Assembly (NCBI RefSeq): GCF_050947335.1
Contig: NW_027473584.1
Location: 1 to 64,000 of the forward strand
Reading direction: 5' to 3'
DNA from: Megachile rotundata
Taxonomy: Eukaryota > Arthropoda > Insecta > Hymenoptera > Megachilidae
Length of the DNA stretch: 64,000 nt
Each line of letters opens with the position of its first letter. The stretch's first letter is position 1. The position numbers and the translations under genes were made by a program. Of this stretch, positions 43,819-58,318 are shown one piece after another. Under the pieces are notes generated by a model. It searched no databases. It was not told the DNA's origin and saw only the letters and a list, made by a program, of their open reading frames with translations.

Positions 43819-46800
43819 CCATATTATGCTTATATGATCGATTGAACGACAATTACTGTACTTGTTACTCTTATTATTATCAATCTAACTCATATTACTA
43901 GCCATATTATGCTTATATGATCGATTGAGCGACAATTCCTATACCTGTTACTCTCATTATTATCAATCTAACAGATATTATTAGCCATATTATGCTTATA
44001 TGATCGATAGAACGACAATTACTATACTTACTACTCTTATTATTATCAATCTAACTCATATTATTAGCCATATTATGCTTATATGATCGATTGAACGACA
44101 ATTACTACACTTATTACTGTTACTATTATCAATCTAACTCATATTATTAGCCATATTATGCTTATATGACCGATAGAATGACAATTACTATACTTATTAC
44201 TCTTTCTTTTACCAATCTAACTCATATTATTAGACATATTATGCTCATATGATCGATTGAACGACAATTACTATACTTGTTACTCTCATTATTATCAATC
44301 CAACTCGTATTATTAGCCATATTATGCTAATATTATAGATAGAACGAAAATTACTATACTTATTACTCTTATTGTTATCAATCTAACTCATATTATTAGC
44401 CATATTATGCTTAAATGATCGATAGAACGACAATTACTATACTTATTACTCTTATTATTATCAATCTAACTCATATTATTAGCCATATTATGCTTATATG
44501 ATCGATTGAACGACAATTTCTAAACCTGTTACTTTCATTATTATCAATCTAACTCATTTTATTGGCCATATTATGCTTATATGATCGATTGAACGAGGAT
44601 TACTATACTTGTTACTCTTATTATTATCAATCTAACTCATATTATTAGCCATATTATGCTTATATGATCGATTGAACGACAATTACTATACTTGTTACTC
44701 TTACTATTATCAATCTAACTCATATTATTAGCCATATTATGCTTATATGATCGATTGAACGATAATTTCTAAACCTGTTACTCTCATTATTATCAATCTA
44801 ACTCATATTATTAGCCATATTATGCTTATATTATCGATAGAACGACAATTACTATACCTGTTACTCTTATTATTATCAATCTAACTCATATTATTAGCCA
44901 TATTATGCTTGTATGATCGATTGAACGACAATTTCTAAACCTGTTACTCTCATTATTATCAATCTAACTCATATTATTAGCCATATTATGCTTATATGAT
45001 CGATTGAACGAAGATTACTGTACTTATTACTCTTATTATTATCAATCTAACTCATATTATTAGCCATATTATGCTTATATGATCGATTGAACGACAATTA
45101 CTATACTTGTTACTCTTATTATTATCAATCTAACTCATATTATTAGCCATATTATGCTTATATGATCGATTGAACGACAATTTCTATACTTGTTACTCTC
45201 ATTATTATCAATCTAACTCATATTATTAGCCATAATATGCTTATATGATCGATTGAACGAAGGTTACTGTTCTTATTACTCTTATTATTACCAATCTAAC
45301 ACATATTATTAGCCATATTATGCTTATATTAACGATAGAACGACAATTACTATACTTGTAACTCTTATTATTATCAATCTAACTCATATTATTAGCCATA
45401 TTATGCTTATATGATCGATTGAACGACAATTTCTAAACCTGGTACTTTCATTATTATCAATCTAACTCATATTATTAGCCATATAATGCTTATATGATCG
45501 ATAGAACGACAATTGCTATACTTGTTACTCTTATTATTATCAATCTAACTCATATTATTAGCCATATTATGCTTAAATTATCGATAGAACGACAATTACT
45601 GTACTTGTTACTCTTATTATTATCAATCTAACTCATATTACTAGCCATATTATGCTTATATGATCGATTGAGCGACAATTCCTATACTTGTTACTCTCAT
45701 TATTATCAATCTAACACATATTATTAGCCATATTATGCTTATATGATCGATAGAACGACAATTACTATACTTATTATTCTTATTATTATCAATCTAACTC
45801 ATATTACTAGCCATATTATGCTTATATGATCGATTGAACGACAATTTCTAAACCTGTTACTTTCATTATTATCAATCTAACTCATATTATTAGCCATATT
45901 ATGCTTATACTATCGATAGAACGACAATTACTATACTTCTTACTCTTATTAATATCAATCTAACTCATATTATTGGCCATATTATGTGGATATGATCGAT
46001 AGGACGACAATTACTATACTCATTACTCTTATTATTATCCATCTAACTCATATTATTAGCCATATTATGCTTATATGATCGATTCAACGAGGATTACTAT
46101 ACTTGTTACTCATATTATTATCAATCTAACTCATATTATTAGACATATTATGCTTATATGATCGATTGAACGACAATTTCTATACTTATTACTCTTATTA
46201 TTATCAATCTAACTCATATTATTAGTCATATTATGCTTATACTATCGATAGAACGACAATTAGTTTACTTGTTATTCTTACTATTATCAATCTAACTCAT
46301 ATTATTGGCCATATTATGCTTATATGATCGATTGAACGAGGATTACTATACTTGTTACTCTTATTATTATCAATCTAACTCATATTATTAGCCATATTAT
46401 GCTTATATGATCGATTGAACGACAATTTCTATACTTGTTACTCTCATTATTATCAATCTAACTCATATTATTAGCCATAATATGCTTATATGATCGATTG
46501 AACGAAGATTACTGTACTTATTACTCTTATTATTACCAATCTAACTCATATTATTAGCCATATTATGCTTATATTATCGATAGAACGACAATTACTATAC
46601 TTGTTACTCTTATTATTATCAATCTAACTCATATTATTAGCCATATTATGCTTATATGATCGATTGAACGACAATTTCTATACTTGTTACTCTCATTATT
46701 ATCAATCTAACTCATATTATTAGCCATATTATGCTTATATGATCGATAGAACGACAATTACTATACTCATTACTCTTATTATTATCAATCTAACTCATAT

Positions 46801-46889
46801 TATTAGCCATATTATGCTTATACTATCGATAGAACGACAATTAGTTTACTTGTTACTCTTACTATTATCAATCTAACTCATATTATTGG

Positions 46890-46971
46890 CCATATTATGC
46901 TATATGATCGATTGAACGAGGATTACTATACTTGTTACTCTTATTATTATCAATCTAACTCATATTATTAG
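46890..46971 (+). repeat. 82-bp GCTATATG monomer, copy 5
   Basis: Same deletion and neighbours; 12 monomers before copy 6. Confidence 0.85.
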
Positions 46972-47613
46972 CCATATTATGCTTATATGATCGATTGAAC
47001 GACAATTTCCATACTTGTTACTCTCATTATTATCAATCTAACTCATATTATTAGCCATAATATGCTTATATGATCGATTGAACGAAGATTACTGTACTTA
47101 TTACTCTTATTATTACCAATCTAACTCATATTATTAGCCATATTATGCATATATTATCGATAGAACGACAATTACTATACTTGTTACTCTTATTATTATC
47201 AATCTAACTCATATTATTAGCCATATTATGCTTATATGATCGATTGAACGACAATTTCTATACTTGTTACTCTTACTTTTATCAATCTAACTCATATTAT
47301 TAGCCATATTATGCTTATATGATCGATAGAACGACAATTGCTATACTTGTTACTCTTATTGTTATCAATCTAACTCATACAATTAGCCATATTACGCTTA
47401 TATGATCGATTGAACGAAGATTACTGTACTTATTACTCTTATTATTATCAATCTAACTCATATTATTAGCCATATTATGCTTATATGATCGATTGAACGA
47501 CAATTACTATACTTATTACTCTTATTATTACCAATCTAACTCATATTATTAGCCATATTATGCTTATATTATCGATAGAACGACAATTACTATACTTGTT
47601 ACTCTTATTATTA

Positions 47614-49691
47614 TCAATCTAACTCATATTATTAGCCATATTATGCTTATATGATCGATTGAACGACAATTTCTATACTTGTTACTCTCATTATTATCAA
47701 TCTAACTCATATTATTAGCCATATTATGCTTATATGATCGATAGAACGACAATTACTATACTCATTACTCTTATTATTATCAATCTAACTCATATTATTA
47801 GCCATATTATGCTTATACTATCGATAGAACGACAATTAGTTTACTTGTTACTCTTACTATTATCAGTCTAACTCATATTATTGGCCATATTATGCTATAT
47901 GATCGATTGAACGAGGATTACTATACTTGTTACTCTTATTATTATCAATCTAACTCATATTATTAGCCATATTATGCTTATATGATCGATTGAACGACAA
48001 TTTCTATACTTGTTACTCTCATTATCATCAATCTAACTCATATTATTAGCCATAATATGCTTATATGATCGATTGAACGAAGATTACTGTACTTATTACT
48101 CTTATTATTACCAATCTAACTCATATTATTAGCCATATTATGCATATATTATCGATAGAACGACAATTACTATACTTGTTACTCTTATTATTATCAATCT
48201 AACTCATATTATTAGCCATATTATGCTTATATGATCGATTGAACGACAATTTCTATACTTGTTACTCTTACTTTTATCAATCTAACTCATATTATTAGCC
48301 ATATTATGCTTATATGATCGATAGAACGACAATTGCTATACTTGTTACTCTTATTGTTATCAATCTAACTCATACAATTAGCCATATTACGCTTATATGA
48401 TCGATTGAACGAAGATTACTGTACTTATTACTCTTATTATTATCAATCTAACTCATATTATTAGCCATATTATGCTTATATGATCGATTGACCGACAATT
48501 ACTATACTTATTACTCTTATTATTATCAATCTAACTCATATTATTAGCCATATTATGCTTATATGATCGATAGAACGACAATTACTATACTTATTACTCT
48601 TATTAATATCAATCTAACTCATATTATTAGCCATATTATGCTTATATTATCGATAGAACGACAATTACTATACTTGTTACTCTTATTATTATCAATCTAA
48701 CTCATATTATTAGCCATATTATGCTTATATGATCGATTGAACGACAATTTCTATACTTGTTACTCTCATTATTATCAATCTAACTCATATTATTAGCCAT
48801 ATTATGCTTATATGATCGATAGAACGACAATTACTATACTCATTACTCTTATTATTATCAATCTAACTCATATTATTAGCCATATTATGCTTATACTATC
48901 GATAGAACGACAATTAGTTTACTTGTTACTCTTACTATTATCAATCTAACTCATTTTATTGGCCATATTATGCTTATATGATCGATTGAACGAGGATTAC
49001 TGTACTTATTACTCTTATTATTACCAATCTAACTCATATTATTAGCCATATTATGCTTATATTATCGATAGAATGACAATTACTATACTTGTTACTCTTA
49101 TTATTATCAATCTAACTCATATTATTAGCCATATTATGCTTATACTATCGATAGAACGACAATTACTATACTTGTTACTCTTATTATTATCAATCTAACT
49201 CATAATATTGGCCATATTATGTGGATATCATCGATAGGACGACAATTACTATACCCATTACTCTTATTATTATCAATCTAACTCATATTATTAGCCATAT
49301 TAAGCTTATATGATCGATAGAACAACAATTACTATACTTATTACTCTTATTATTATCAATCTAACTCATATTATTACCCATATTATGTTTATATGATCGA
49401 TAGAACGACAATTACTATACTTATTACTCTTATTAATGTCAATCTAACTCATATTATTGGCCATATTATGTGGATATGATCGATAGGACGACAAGTACTA
49501 TACTCATTACTCTTATTATTATCAATCTAACTCATATTATTAACCATATTATGCAGATATGATCGATAGAACGACAATTACTATACTTATTACTCTTGCT
49601 GTTATCAATCTAACTCATATTATTAGCCATATTATGCTTATATGATCGATAGAAAGACAATTGCTATACTTATTGCTCTTACTATTGTCAA
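47614..49691 (+). repeat. 2,078-bp block duplicated at 55,332-57,409, copy 1
   Basis: The shift is 7,718 bp (93 monomers less one base). Shared rare marks are TATCAGTCTAAC (47,861 and 55,579), CATACAATTAGCC and ATTACGCTT, and CATTTTATTGG. I count five differences, near 48,027, 48,491, 49,227, 49,328 and 49,653. It ends within a hybrid monomer at about 49,688. Confidence 0.85.
47885..47966 (+). repeat. 82-bp GCTATATG monomer, copy 6
   Basis: Same deletion. The preceding monomer carries the rare TATCAGTC, shared only with the one before copy 7. Confidence 0.85.
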
Positions 49692-49709
49692 TCTAACTCA
49701 TATTATTGG
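49212..49709 (+). repeat. M module, copy 5 (3' truncated)
   Basis: Six monomers remain. The AGAAAGACAATTGC monomer changes after TATTGTCAA from the usual GCTAACTC to TCTAACTCATATTATTGG and leads into a GATTAAACGAGG monomer. It is a recombinant monomer joining the module to another block. Confidence 0.8.
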
Positions 49710-52700
49710 CCATATTATGCTTATATGATCGATTAAACGAGGATTACTGTACTTACTACTCTTATTATTACCAATCTAACTCATATTATTAGCCATATTA
49801 TGCTTATATTATCGATAGAACGACAATTACTATACTTGTTACTCTTATTATTATCAATCTAACTCATATTATTAGCCATATTATGCTTATATGACCGATT
49901 GAACGACAATTTCTAAACCTGTTACTTTAATTACTATCAATCTAACGCATATTATTAGCCATATTATGCTTATACTATCGATAGAACGACAATTACTTTA
50001 CTTGTTACTCTTACTATTATCAATCTAACTCATATTATTAGCCATATTATGCTTATATGATCGATTGAACGAAGATTACTGTACTTATTACTCTTATTAA
50101 TATCAATCTAACTCATATTATTGGCCATATTATGTGGATATGATCGATAGGACGACAATTACTATACTCATTACTCTTATTATTATCAATCTAACTCATA
50201 TTATTAGCCATATTATGCTTATATGATCGATTGAACGACAATTACTATACTTGTTACTCTCATTATTACCAATCCAGCTCATATTATTAGCCATATTATG
50301 CTTATATTATCGATAGAACGACAATTGCTATACTTGTTACTCTTATTATTATCAATCTAACTCATATTATTAGCCATATTATGCTTACATGATCAATTGA
50401 ACGACAATTTCTAAACCTGTTACTTTCATTGTTATAAATCTAACTCATATTATTAGCCATATTATGCTTATACTATCGATAGAACGACAATTACTTTACT
50501 TGTTACTCTTACTATTATCAATCTAACTCATATTATTGGCCATATTATGCTTATATGATCGATTGAACGAGGATTACTATACCTGTCACTCTTATTATTA
50601 TCAATCTAACTCATATTATTAGCCATATGATGCTTAAATTATCGATAGAACGACAATTACTGTACTTGTTACTCTTATTATTATCAATCTAACTCATATT
50701 ACTAGCCATATTATGCTTATATGATCGATTGAGCGACAATTCCTATACTTGTTACTCTCATTATTATCAATCTAACACATATTATTAGCCATATTATGCT
50801 TATATGATCGATAGAACGACAATTACTATACTTATTACTCTTATTATTATCAATCTAACTCATATTATTAGCCATATTATTCTTATATGATCGATTGAAC
50901 GACAATTACTATACTTGTTACTCTTACTATTATCAATCTAACTCATATTATTAGCCATATTATGCTTATATGATCGATTGAACGACAATTTCTAATCCTG
51001 TTACTCTCATTGTTATCAATCTAACTCATATTATTAGCCATATTATGCTTATATTATCGATAGAACGACAATTACTATAGCTGTTACTCTTATTATTATC
51101 AATCTAACTCATATTATTAGCCATATTATGCTTGTATGATCGATTGAACGACAATTTCTAAACCTGTTACTCTCATTATTATCAATCTAACTCATATTAT
51201 TAGCCATATTATGCTTATATGATCGATAGAATGACAATTACTATACTTATTGCTCTTACTATTGTCAAGCTAACTCATATTATTAGCCATATTATGCTTA
51301 TATGATCGATTGAACGAAGATTACTGTACTCATTACTCTTATTATTATCAATCTAACTCATATTATTAGCCATATTATGCTTATATGATCGATTGAACGA
51401 CAATTACTATACTCATTACTCTTATTATTACCAATCTAACTCATATTATTAGCCATATTATGCTTATATTATCGATAGAATGACAATTACTATACTTGTT
51501 ACTCTTATTATTATCAATCTAACTCATATTATTAGCCATATTATGCTTATACTATCGATAGAACGACAATTACTATACTTGTTACTCTTATTATTATCAA
51601 TCTAACTCATAATATTGGCCATATTATGTGGATATGATCGATAGGACGACAATTACTATACCCATTACTCTTATTATTATCAATCTAACTCATATTATTA
51701 GCCATATTAAGCTTATATGATCGATAGAACAACAATTACTATACTTATTACTCTTATTATTATCAATCTAACTCATATTATTACCCATATTATGTTTATA
51801 TGATCGATAGAACGACAATTACTATACTTATTACTCTTATTAATGTCAATCTAACTCATATTATTGGCCATATTATGTGGATATGATCGATAGGACGACA
51901 AGTACTATACTCATTACTCTTATTATTATCAATCTAACTCATATTATTAACCATATTATGCAGATATGATCGATAGAACGACAATTACTATACTTATTAC
52001 TCTTGCTGTTATCAATCTAACTCATATTATTAGCCATATTATGCTTATATGATCGATAGAAAGACAATTGCTATACTTATTGCTCTTACTATTGTCAAGC
52101 TAACTCATATTATTAGCCATATTATGCTTATATGATCGATTGAACGAAGATTACTGTACTTATTACACTTATTATTACCAATCTAACTCATATTATTAGC
52201 CATATTATGCTTATATTATCGATAGAACGACATATACTATGCTTGTTACTCATATTATTATCAATCTAACTCATATCATTCGCCATATTATGCTTATATG
52301 ATCGATTGAACGACAATTACTATACTTGTTACTCTTACTATTATCAATCTAACTCATAGTATTAGCCATATTATGCTTATATGATCGATTGAACGAAGAT
52401 TACTGTACTTATTACTCTTATTATTATCAATCTAACTCATATTATTAGCCATATTATGCTTATATGATCGATTGAACGACAATTACTATACTTGTTACTC
52501 TCATTATTATCAATCTAACTCATATTATTAGCCATATTAAGCTTAAATTATCGATAGAACGACAATTACTATACTTGTTACTCTTATTATTATCAATCTA
52601 ACTCATATTATTAGCCATATTATGCTTATATGATCGATTGAGCGACAATTCCTATACTTGTTACTCTCATTATTATCAATCTAACACATATTATTAGCCA

Positions 52701-54428
52701 TATTATGCTTATATGATCAATAGAGCGACAATTACTATACTTATTACTCTTATTATTATCAATCTAACTCATATTATTAGCCATATTATGCTTATATGAT
52801 CGATTGAACGACAATTACTACACTTATTCCTGTTACTATTATCAATCTAACTCATATTATTGGCCATATTATGCTTATATGATCGATAGAATGACAATTA
52901 CTATACTTATTACTCTTACTTTTACCAATCTAACTCATATTATTAGACATATTATGCTCATATGATCGATTGAACGACAATTACTACACTTGTTACTCTC
53001 ATTATTATCAATCCAACTCGTATTATTAGCCATATTATGCTTATATTATCGATAGAACGACAATTGCTATACTTGTTACTCTTATTATTATCAATCTAAC
53101 TCATATTATTAGCCATATTATGCTTATATGATCGATTGAACGAAGATTACTGTACTTATTACTCTTACTATTATCAATCTAACTCATATTATTAGCCATA
53201 TTATGCTTATATGATCGATTGATCGACAATTAGTTTACTTGTTACTCTTACTATTATCAATCTAACTCATATTATTAGCCATATTATGCTTATACTATCG
53301 ATAGAACGACAATTACTTTACTTGTTACTCTTACTATTATCAATCTAACTCATATTATTGGCCATATTATGCTTATATGATCGATTGAAAGAGGATTACT
53401 ATACCTGTCACTCTTATTATTATCAATCTAACTCATATTATTAGCCATATGATGCTTAAATTATCGATAGAACGACAATTACTGTACTTGTTACTCTTAT
53501 TATTATCAATCTAACTCATATTACTAGCCATATTATGCTTATATGATCGATTGAGCGACAATTCCGATACTTGTTACTCTCATTATTATCAATCTAACAC
53601 ATATTATTAGCCATATTATGCTTATATGATCGATAGAACGACAATTACTATACTTATTACTCTTATTATTATCAATCTAACTCATATTATTAGCCATATT
53701 ATTCTTATATGATCGATTGAACGACAATTACTACACTTATTACTGTTACTATTATCAATCTAACTCATATTATTAGCCATATTATGCTTATATGATCGAT
53801 TGAACGACAATTACTATACTTGCTACTCTCATTATTATCAATCTAACTCATATTATTAGCCATATAATGCTTATATGATCGATAGAACGACAATTGCTAT
53901 ACTTGTTACTCTTATTATTATCAATCTAACTCATATTATTAGCCATATTATGCTTATATGATCGATTGAACGAAGATTACTGTACTTATTACTCTTACTA
54001 TTATCAATCTAACTCATATTATTAGCCATATTATGCTTATATGATCGATTGATCGACAATTAGTTTACTTGTTACTCTTACTATTATCAATCTAACTCAT
54101 ATTATTGGCCATATTATGCTTATATGATCGATTGAACGATGATTACCGTACTTATTACTCTTATTATTACCAATCTAACTCATATTATTAGCCACATTAT
54201 GCTTATATTATCGATAGAACGACAATTACTATACTTGTTACTCTTATTATGACCAATCTAATTCATATTATTAGCCATATTATGCTTAAATTATCGATAG
54301 AACGACAATTACTGTACTTGTTACTCTTATTATTATCAATCTAACTCATATTACTAGCCATATTATGCTTATATGATCGATTGAGCGACAATTCCTATAC
54401 TTGTTACTCTCATTATTATCAATCTAAC
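49688..54428 (+). repeat. 4,741-bp block repeated at 58,319-63,059, copy 1
   Basis: The block recurs 8,631 bp downstream (104 monomers less one base). Reading both copies through, I count five substitutions and no length difference: two near 50,269-50,275 (TTACCAATCCAG against TTATCAATCTAG), one near 50,621 (TTAGCC against TGAGCC), one near 52,718 (ATCAATAG against ATCGATAG) and one near 53,389 (GAAAGAGG against GAACGAGG). It includes M copy 6, GATTAAACGAGG, TTACATGATCAATTG, CATAGTATTAGCC and ATTCCGATAC. Confidence 0.85.
51619..52282 (+). repeat. M module, copy 6 (complete)
   Basis: All eight monomers are in order. It lies inside the 4,741-bp block and is matched there by copy 9. Confidence 0.85.
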
Positions 54429-55353
54429 TCATATTATTAGCCATATTATGCTTATATGATCGATAGAACGACAATTACTATACTTATTACTCTTATTAAT
54501 ATCAATCTAACTCATATTATTAGCCATATTATGCTTATATTATCGATAGAACGACAATTACTATACTTGTTACTCTTATTATTATCAATCTAACTCATAT
54601 TATTAGCCATATTATGCTTATATGATCGATTGAACGACAATTTCTATACTTGTTACTCTCATTATTATCAATCTAACTCATCTTATTAGCCATATTATGC
54701 TTATATGATCGATAGAACGACAATTACTATACTCATTACTCTTATTATTATCAATCTAACTCATATTATTAGCCATATTATGCTTATACTATCGATAGAA
54801 CGACAATTAGTTTACTTGTTACTCTTACTATTATCAATCTAACTCATTTTATTGGCCATATTATGCTTATATGATCGATTGAACGAGGATTACTGTACTT
54901 ATTACTCTTATTATTACCAATCTAACTCATATTATTAGCCATATTATGCTTATATTATCGATAGAATGACAATTACTATACTTGTTACTCTTATTATTAT
55001 CAATCTAACTCATATTATTAGCCATATTATGCTTATACTATCGATAGAACGACAATTACTATACTTGTTACTCTTATTATTATCAATCTAACTCATAATA
55101 TTGGCCATATTATGTGGATATGATCGATAGGACGACAATTACTATACCCATTACTCTTATTATTATCAATCTAACTCATATTATTAGCCATATTAAGCTT
55201 ATATGATCGATAGAACAACAGTTACTATACTTATTACTCTTATTATTATCAATCTAACTCATATTATTACCCATATTATGTTTATATGATCGATAGAACG
55301 ACAATTACTATACTTATTACTCTTATTAATGTCAATCTAACTCATATTATTAG
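54412..55353 (+). repeat. 22-monomer-shift duplication, copy 1
   Basis: This stretch matches about 56,237-57,178 at a shift of 1,825 bp (22 monomers less one base). Both copies carry GAACAACAGTTAC, while other M modules have GAACAACAATTAC. One difference is CATCTTATTAGCC against CATATTATTAGCC near 54,680. Confidence 0.75.
55105..55353 (+). repeat. M module, copy 7 (three monomers only)
   Basis: W, the AAGCTT monomer and the TGTTTATATG monomer are present. After TTAATGTCAATC the array moves to an ordinary monomer through TTAGCC in place of TTGGCC, so the rest of the module was lost at a junction near 55,332. Confidence 0.8.
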
Positions 55354-57409
55354 CCATATTATGCTTATATGATCGATTGAACGACAATTTCTATACTTGT
55401 TACTCTCATTATTATCAATCTAACTCATATTATTAGCCATATTATGCTTATATGATCGATAGAACGACAATTACTATACTCATTACTCTTATTATTATCA
55501 ATCTAACTCATATTATTAGCCATATTATGCTTATACTATCGATAGAACGACAATTAGTTTACTTGTTACTCTTACTATTATCAGTCTAACTCATATTATT
55601 GGCCATATTATGCTATATGATCGATTGAACGAGGATTACTATACTTGTTACTCTTATTATTATCAATCTAACTCATATTATTAGCCATATTATGCTTATA
55701 TGATCGATTGAACGACAATTTCTATACTTGTTACTCTCATTATTATCAATCTAACTCATATTATTAGCCATAATATGCTTATATGATCGATTGAACGAAG
55801 ATTACTGTACTTATTACTCTTATTATTACCAATCTAACTCATATTATTAGCCATATTATGCATATATTATCGATAGAACGACAATTACTATACTTGTTAC
55901 TCTTATTATTATCAATCTAACTCATATTATTAGCCATATTATGCTTATATGATCGATTGAACGACAATTTCTATACTTGTTACTCTTACTTTTATCAATC
56001 TAACTCATATTATTAGCCATATTATGCTTATATGATCGATAGAACGACAATTGCTATACTTGTTACTCTTATTGTTATCAATCTAACTCATACAATTAGC
56101 CATATTACGCTTATATGATCGATTGAACGAAGATTACTGTACTTATTACTCTTATTATTATCAATCTAACTCATATTATTAGCCATATTATGCTTATATG
56201 ATCGATTGAACGACAATTACTATACTTATTACTCTTATTATTATCAATCTAACTCATATTATTAGCCATATTATGCTTATATGATCGATAGAACGACAAT
56301 TACTATACTTATTACTCTTATTAATATCAATCTAACTCATATTATTAGCCATATTATGCTTATATTATCGATAGAACGACAATTACTATACTTGTTACTC
56401 TTATTATTATCAATCTAACTCATATTATTAGCCATATTATGCTTATATGATCGATTGAACGACAATTTCTATACTTGTTACTCTCATTATTATCAATCTA
56501 ACTCATATTATTAGCCATATTATGCTTATATGATCGATAGAACGACAATTACTATACTCATTACTCTTATTATTATCAATCTAACTCATATTATTAGCCA
56601 TATTATGCTTATACTATCGATAGAACGACAATTAGTTTACTTGTTACTCTTACTATTATCAATCTAACTCATTTTATTGGCCATATTATGCTTATATGAT
56701 CGATTGAACGAGGATTACTGTACTTATTACTCTTATTATTACCAATCTAACTCATATTATTAGCCATATTATGCTTATATTATCGATAGAATGACAATTA
56801 CTATACTTGTTACTCTTATTATTATCAATCTAACTCATATTATTAGCCATATTATGCTTATACTATCGATAGAACGACAATTACTATACTTGTTACTCTT
56901 ATTATTATCAATCTAACTCATAATATTGGCCATATTATGTGGATATGATCGATAGGACGACAATTACTATACCCATTACTCTTATTATTATCAATCTAAC
57001 TCATATTATTAGCCATATTAAGCTTATATGATCGATAGAACAACAGTTACTATACTTATTACTCTTATTATTATCAATCTAACTCATATTATTACCCATA
57101 TTATGTTTATATGATCGATAGAACGACAATTACTATACTTATTACTCTTATTAATGTCAATCTAACTCATATTATTGGCCATATTATGTGGATATGATCG
57201 ATAGGACGACAAGTACTATACTCATTACTCTTATTATTATCAATCTAACTCATATTATTAACCATATTATGCAGATATGATCGATAGAACGACAATTACT
57301 ATACTTATTACTCTTGCTGTTATCAATCTAACTCATATTATTAGCCATATTATGCTTATATGATCGATAGGAAGACAATTGCTATACTTATTGCTCTTAC
57401 TATTGTCAA
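55332..57409 (+). repeat. 2,078-bp block, copy 2
   Basis: Partner of 47,614-49,691. After 57,409 the sequence continues with the normal M order, so this copy keeps the module end that copy 1 lost. Confidence 0.85.
55603..55684 (+). repeat. 82-bp GCTATATG monomer, copy 7
   Basis: Same deletion, and the preceding monomer has TATCAGTC as at copy 6. It was carried here by the 2,078-bp duplication. Confidence 0.85.
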
Positions 57410-57593
57410 GCTAACTCATATTATTAGCCATATTATGCTTATATGATCGATTGAACGAAGATTACTGTACTTATTACACTTATTATTACCAATCTAACTC
57501 ATATTATTAGCCATATTATGCTTATATTATCGATAGAACGACATATACTGTGCTTGTTACTCATATTATTATCAATCTAACTCATATCATTCG
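56930..57593 (+). repeat. M module, copy 8 (complete)
   Basis: Eight monomers, with private changes GATAGGAAGAC in the sixth and CATATACTGTGC in the eighth. Confidence 0.85.
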
Positions 57594-58318
57594 CCATATT
57601 ATGCTTATATGATCGATTGAACGACAATTACTATACTTGTTACTCTTACTATTATCAATCTAACTCATATTATTAGCCATATTATGCTTATATGATCGAT
57701 TGAACGAAGATTACTGTACTTATTACTCTTATTATTATCAATCTAACTCATATTATTAGCCATATTATGCTTATATGATCGATTGAACGACAATTACTAT
57801 ACTTGTTACTCTTATTATTATCAATCTAACTCATATTATTAGCCATATTATGCTTATATGATCGATTGAACGACAATTTCTATACTTATTACTCTTACTA
57901 TTATCAATCTAACTCATATTATTAGCCATATTATGCTTATATGATCGATTGATCGACAATTGGTTTACTTGTTACTCTTACTATTATCAATCTAACTCAT
58001 ATTATTGACCATATTATGCTTATATGATCGATTGAACGATGATTACCGTACTTATTACTCTTATTATTACCAATCTAACTCATATTATTAGCCACATTAT
58101 GCTTATATGATCGATTGAACGACAATTTCTATACTTGTTACTCTCATTATTATCAATCTAATTCATATTATTAGCCATATTATGCTTATATGATCGATAG
58201 AACGACAATTACTGTACTCATTACTCTTATTATTACCAATCTAACTCATATTATTAGCCATATTATGCTTATACTATCGATAGAACGACAATTACTTTAC
58301 TTGTTACTCTTACTATTA
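57410..58318 (+). repeat. 0.9-kb stretch between two duplicated blocks
   Basis: These roughly 11 monomers lie between copy 2 of the 2,078-bp block and copy 2 of the 4,741-bp block. In the upstream counterpart those two blocks abut at about 49,690. The stretch holds the end of M copy 8, GATTGATCGACAATTGG, CGATGATTACCG, an AGCCACATTATGC monomer and AATCTAATTC, which resemble about 53,990-54,200 and about 30,340-30,540. Confidence 0.7.

Larger units (their letters stand above)
41177..44359 (+). repeat. 20-monomer (1,660-bp) tandem duplication
   Basis: The blocks 41,177-42,699 and 42,837-44,359 match at a shift of 1,660 bp. Markers are TCTAACTCGTATTATTGG (41,311 and 42,971), GCTGTTATCA (41,881 and 43,541) and AACAGATATT (acagat at 42,311 and 43,971). 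I see three differences: TATCAATC against TACCAATC near 41,470, AATCTGACTC against AATCTAACTC near 41,810, and CTTCCTTTT against CTTTCTTTT near 42,545. Confidence 0.85.
31213..47613 (+). repeat. Satellite domain III, left part
   Basis: No gene. Blocks of 0.3-1.7 kb recur at spacings of 20 to over 100 monomers. One family (AAACCTGGTACTTTC, then TATACTTCTTACTC, then a TTCAACGAGG-like monomer) lies at about 32,070-32,760, 39,040-39,720 and 45,430-46,110. A second (GAAGGTTACTG, then TATATTAACGATAG) lies at about 36,790 and 45,260, 102 monomers apart. Most 82-bp GCTATATG monomers and four M modules also lie here. Confidence 0.7.
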
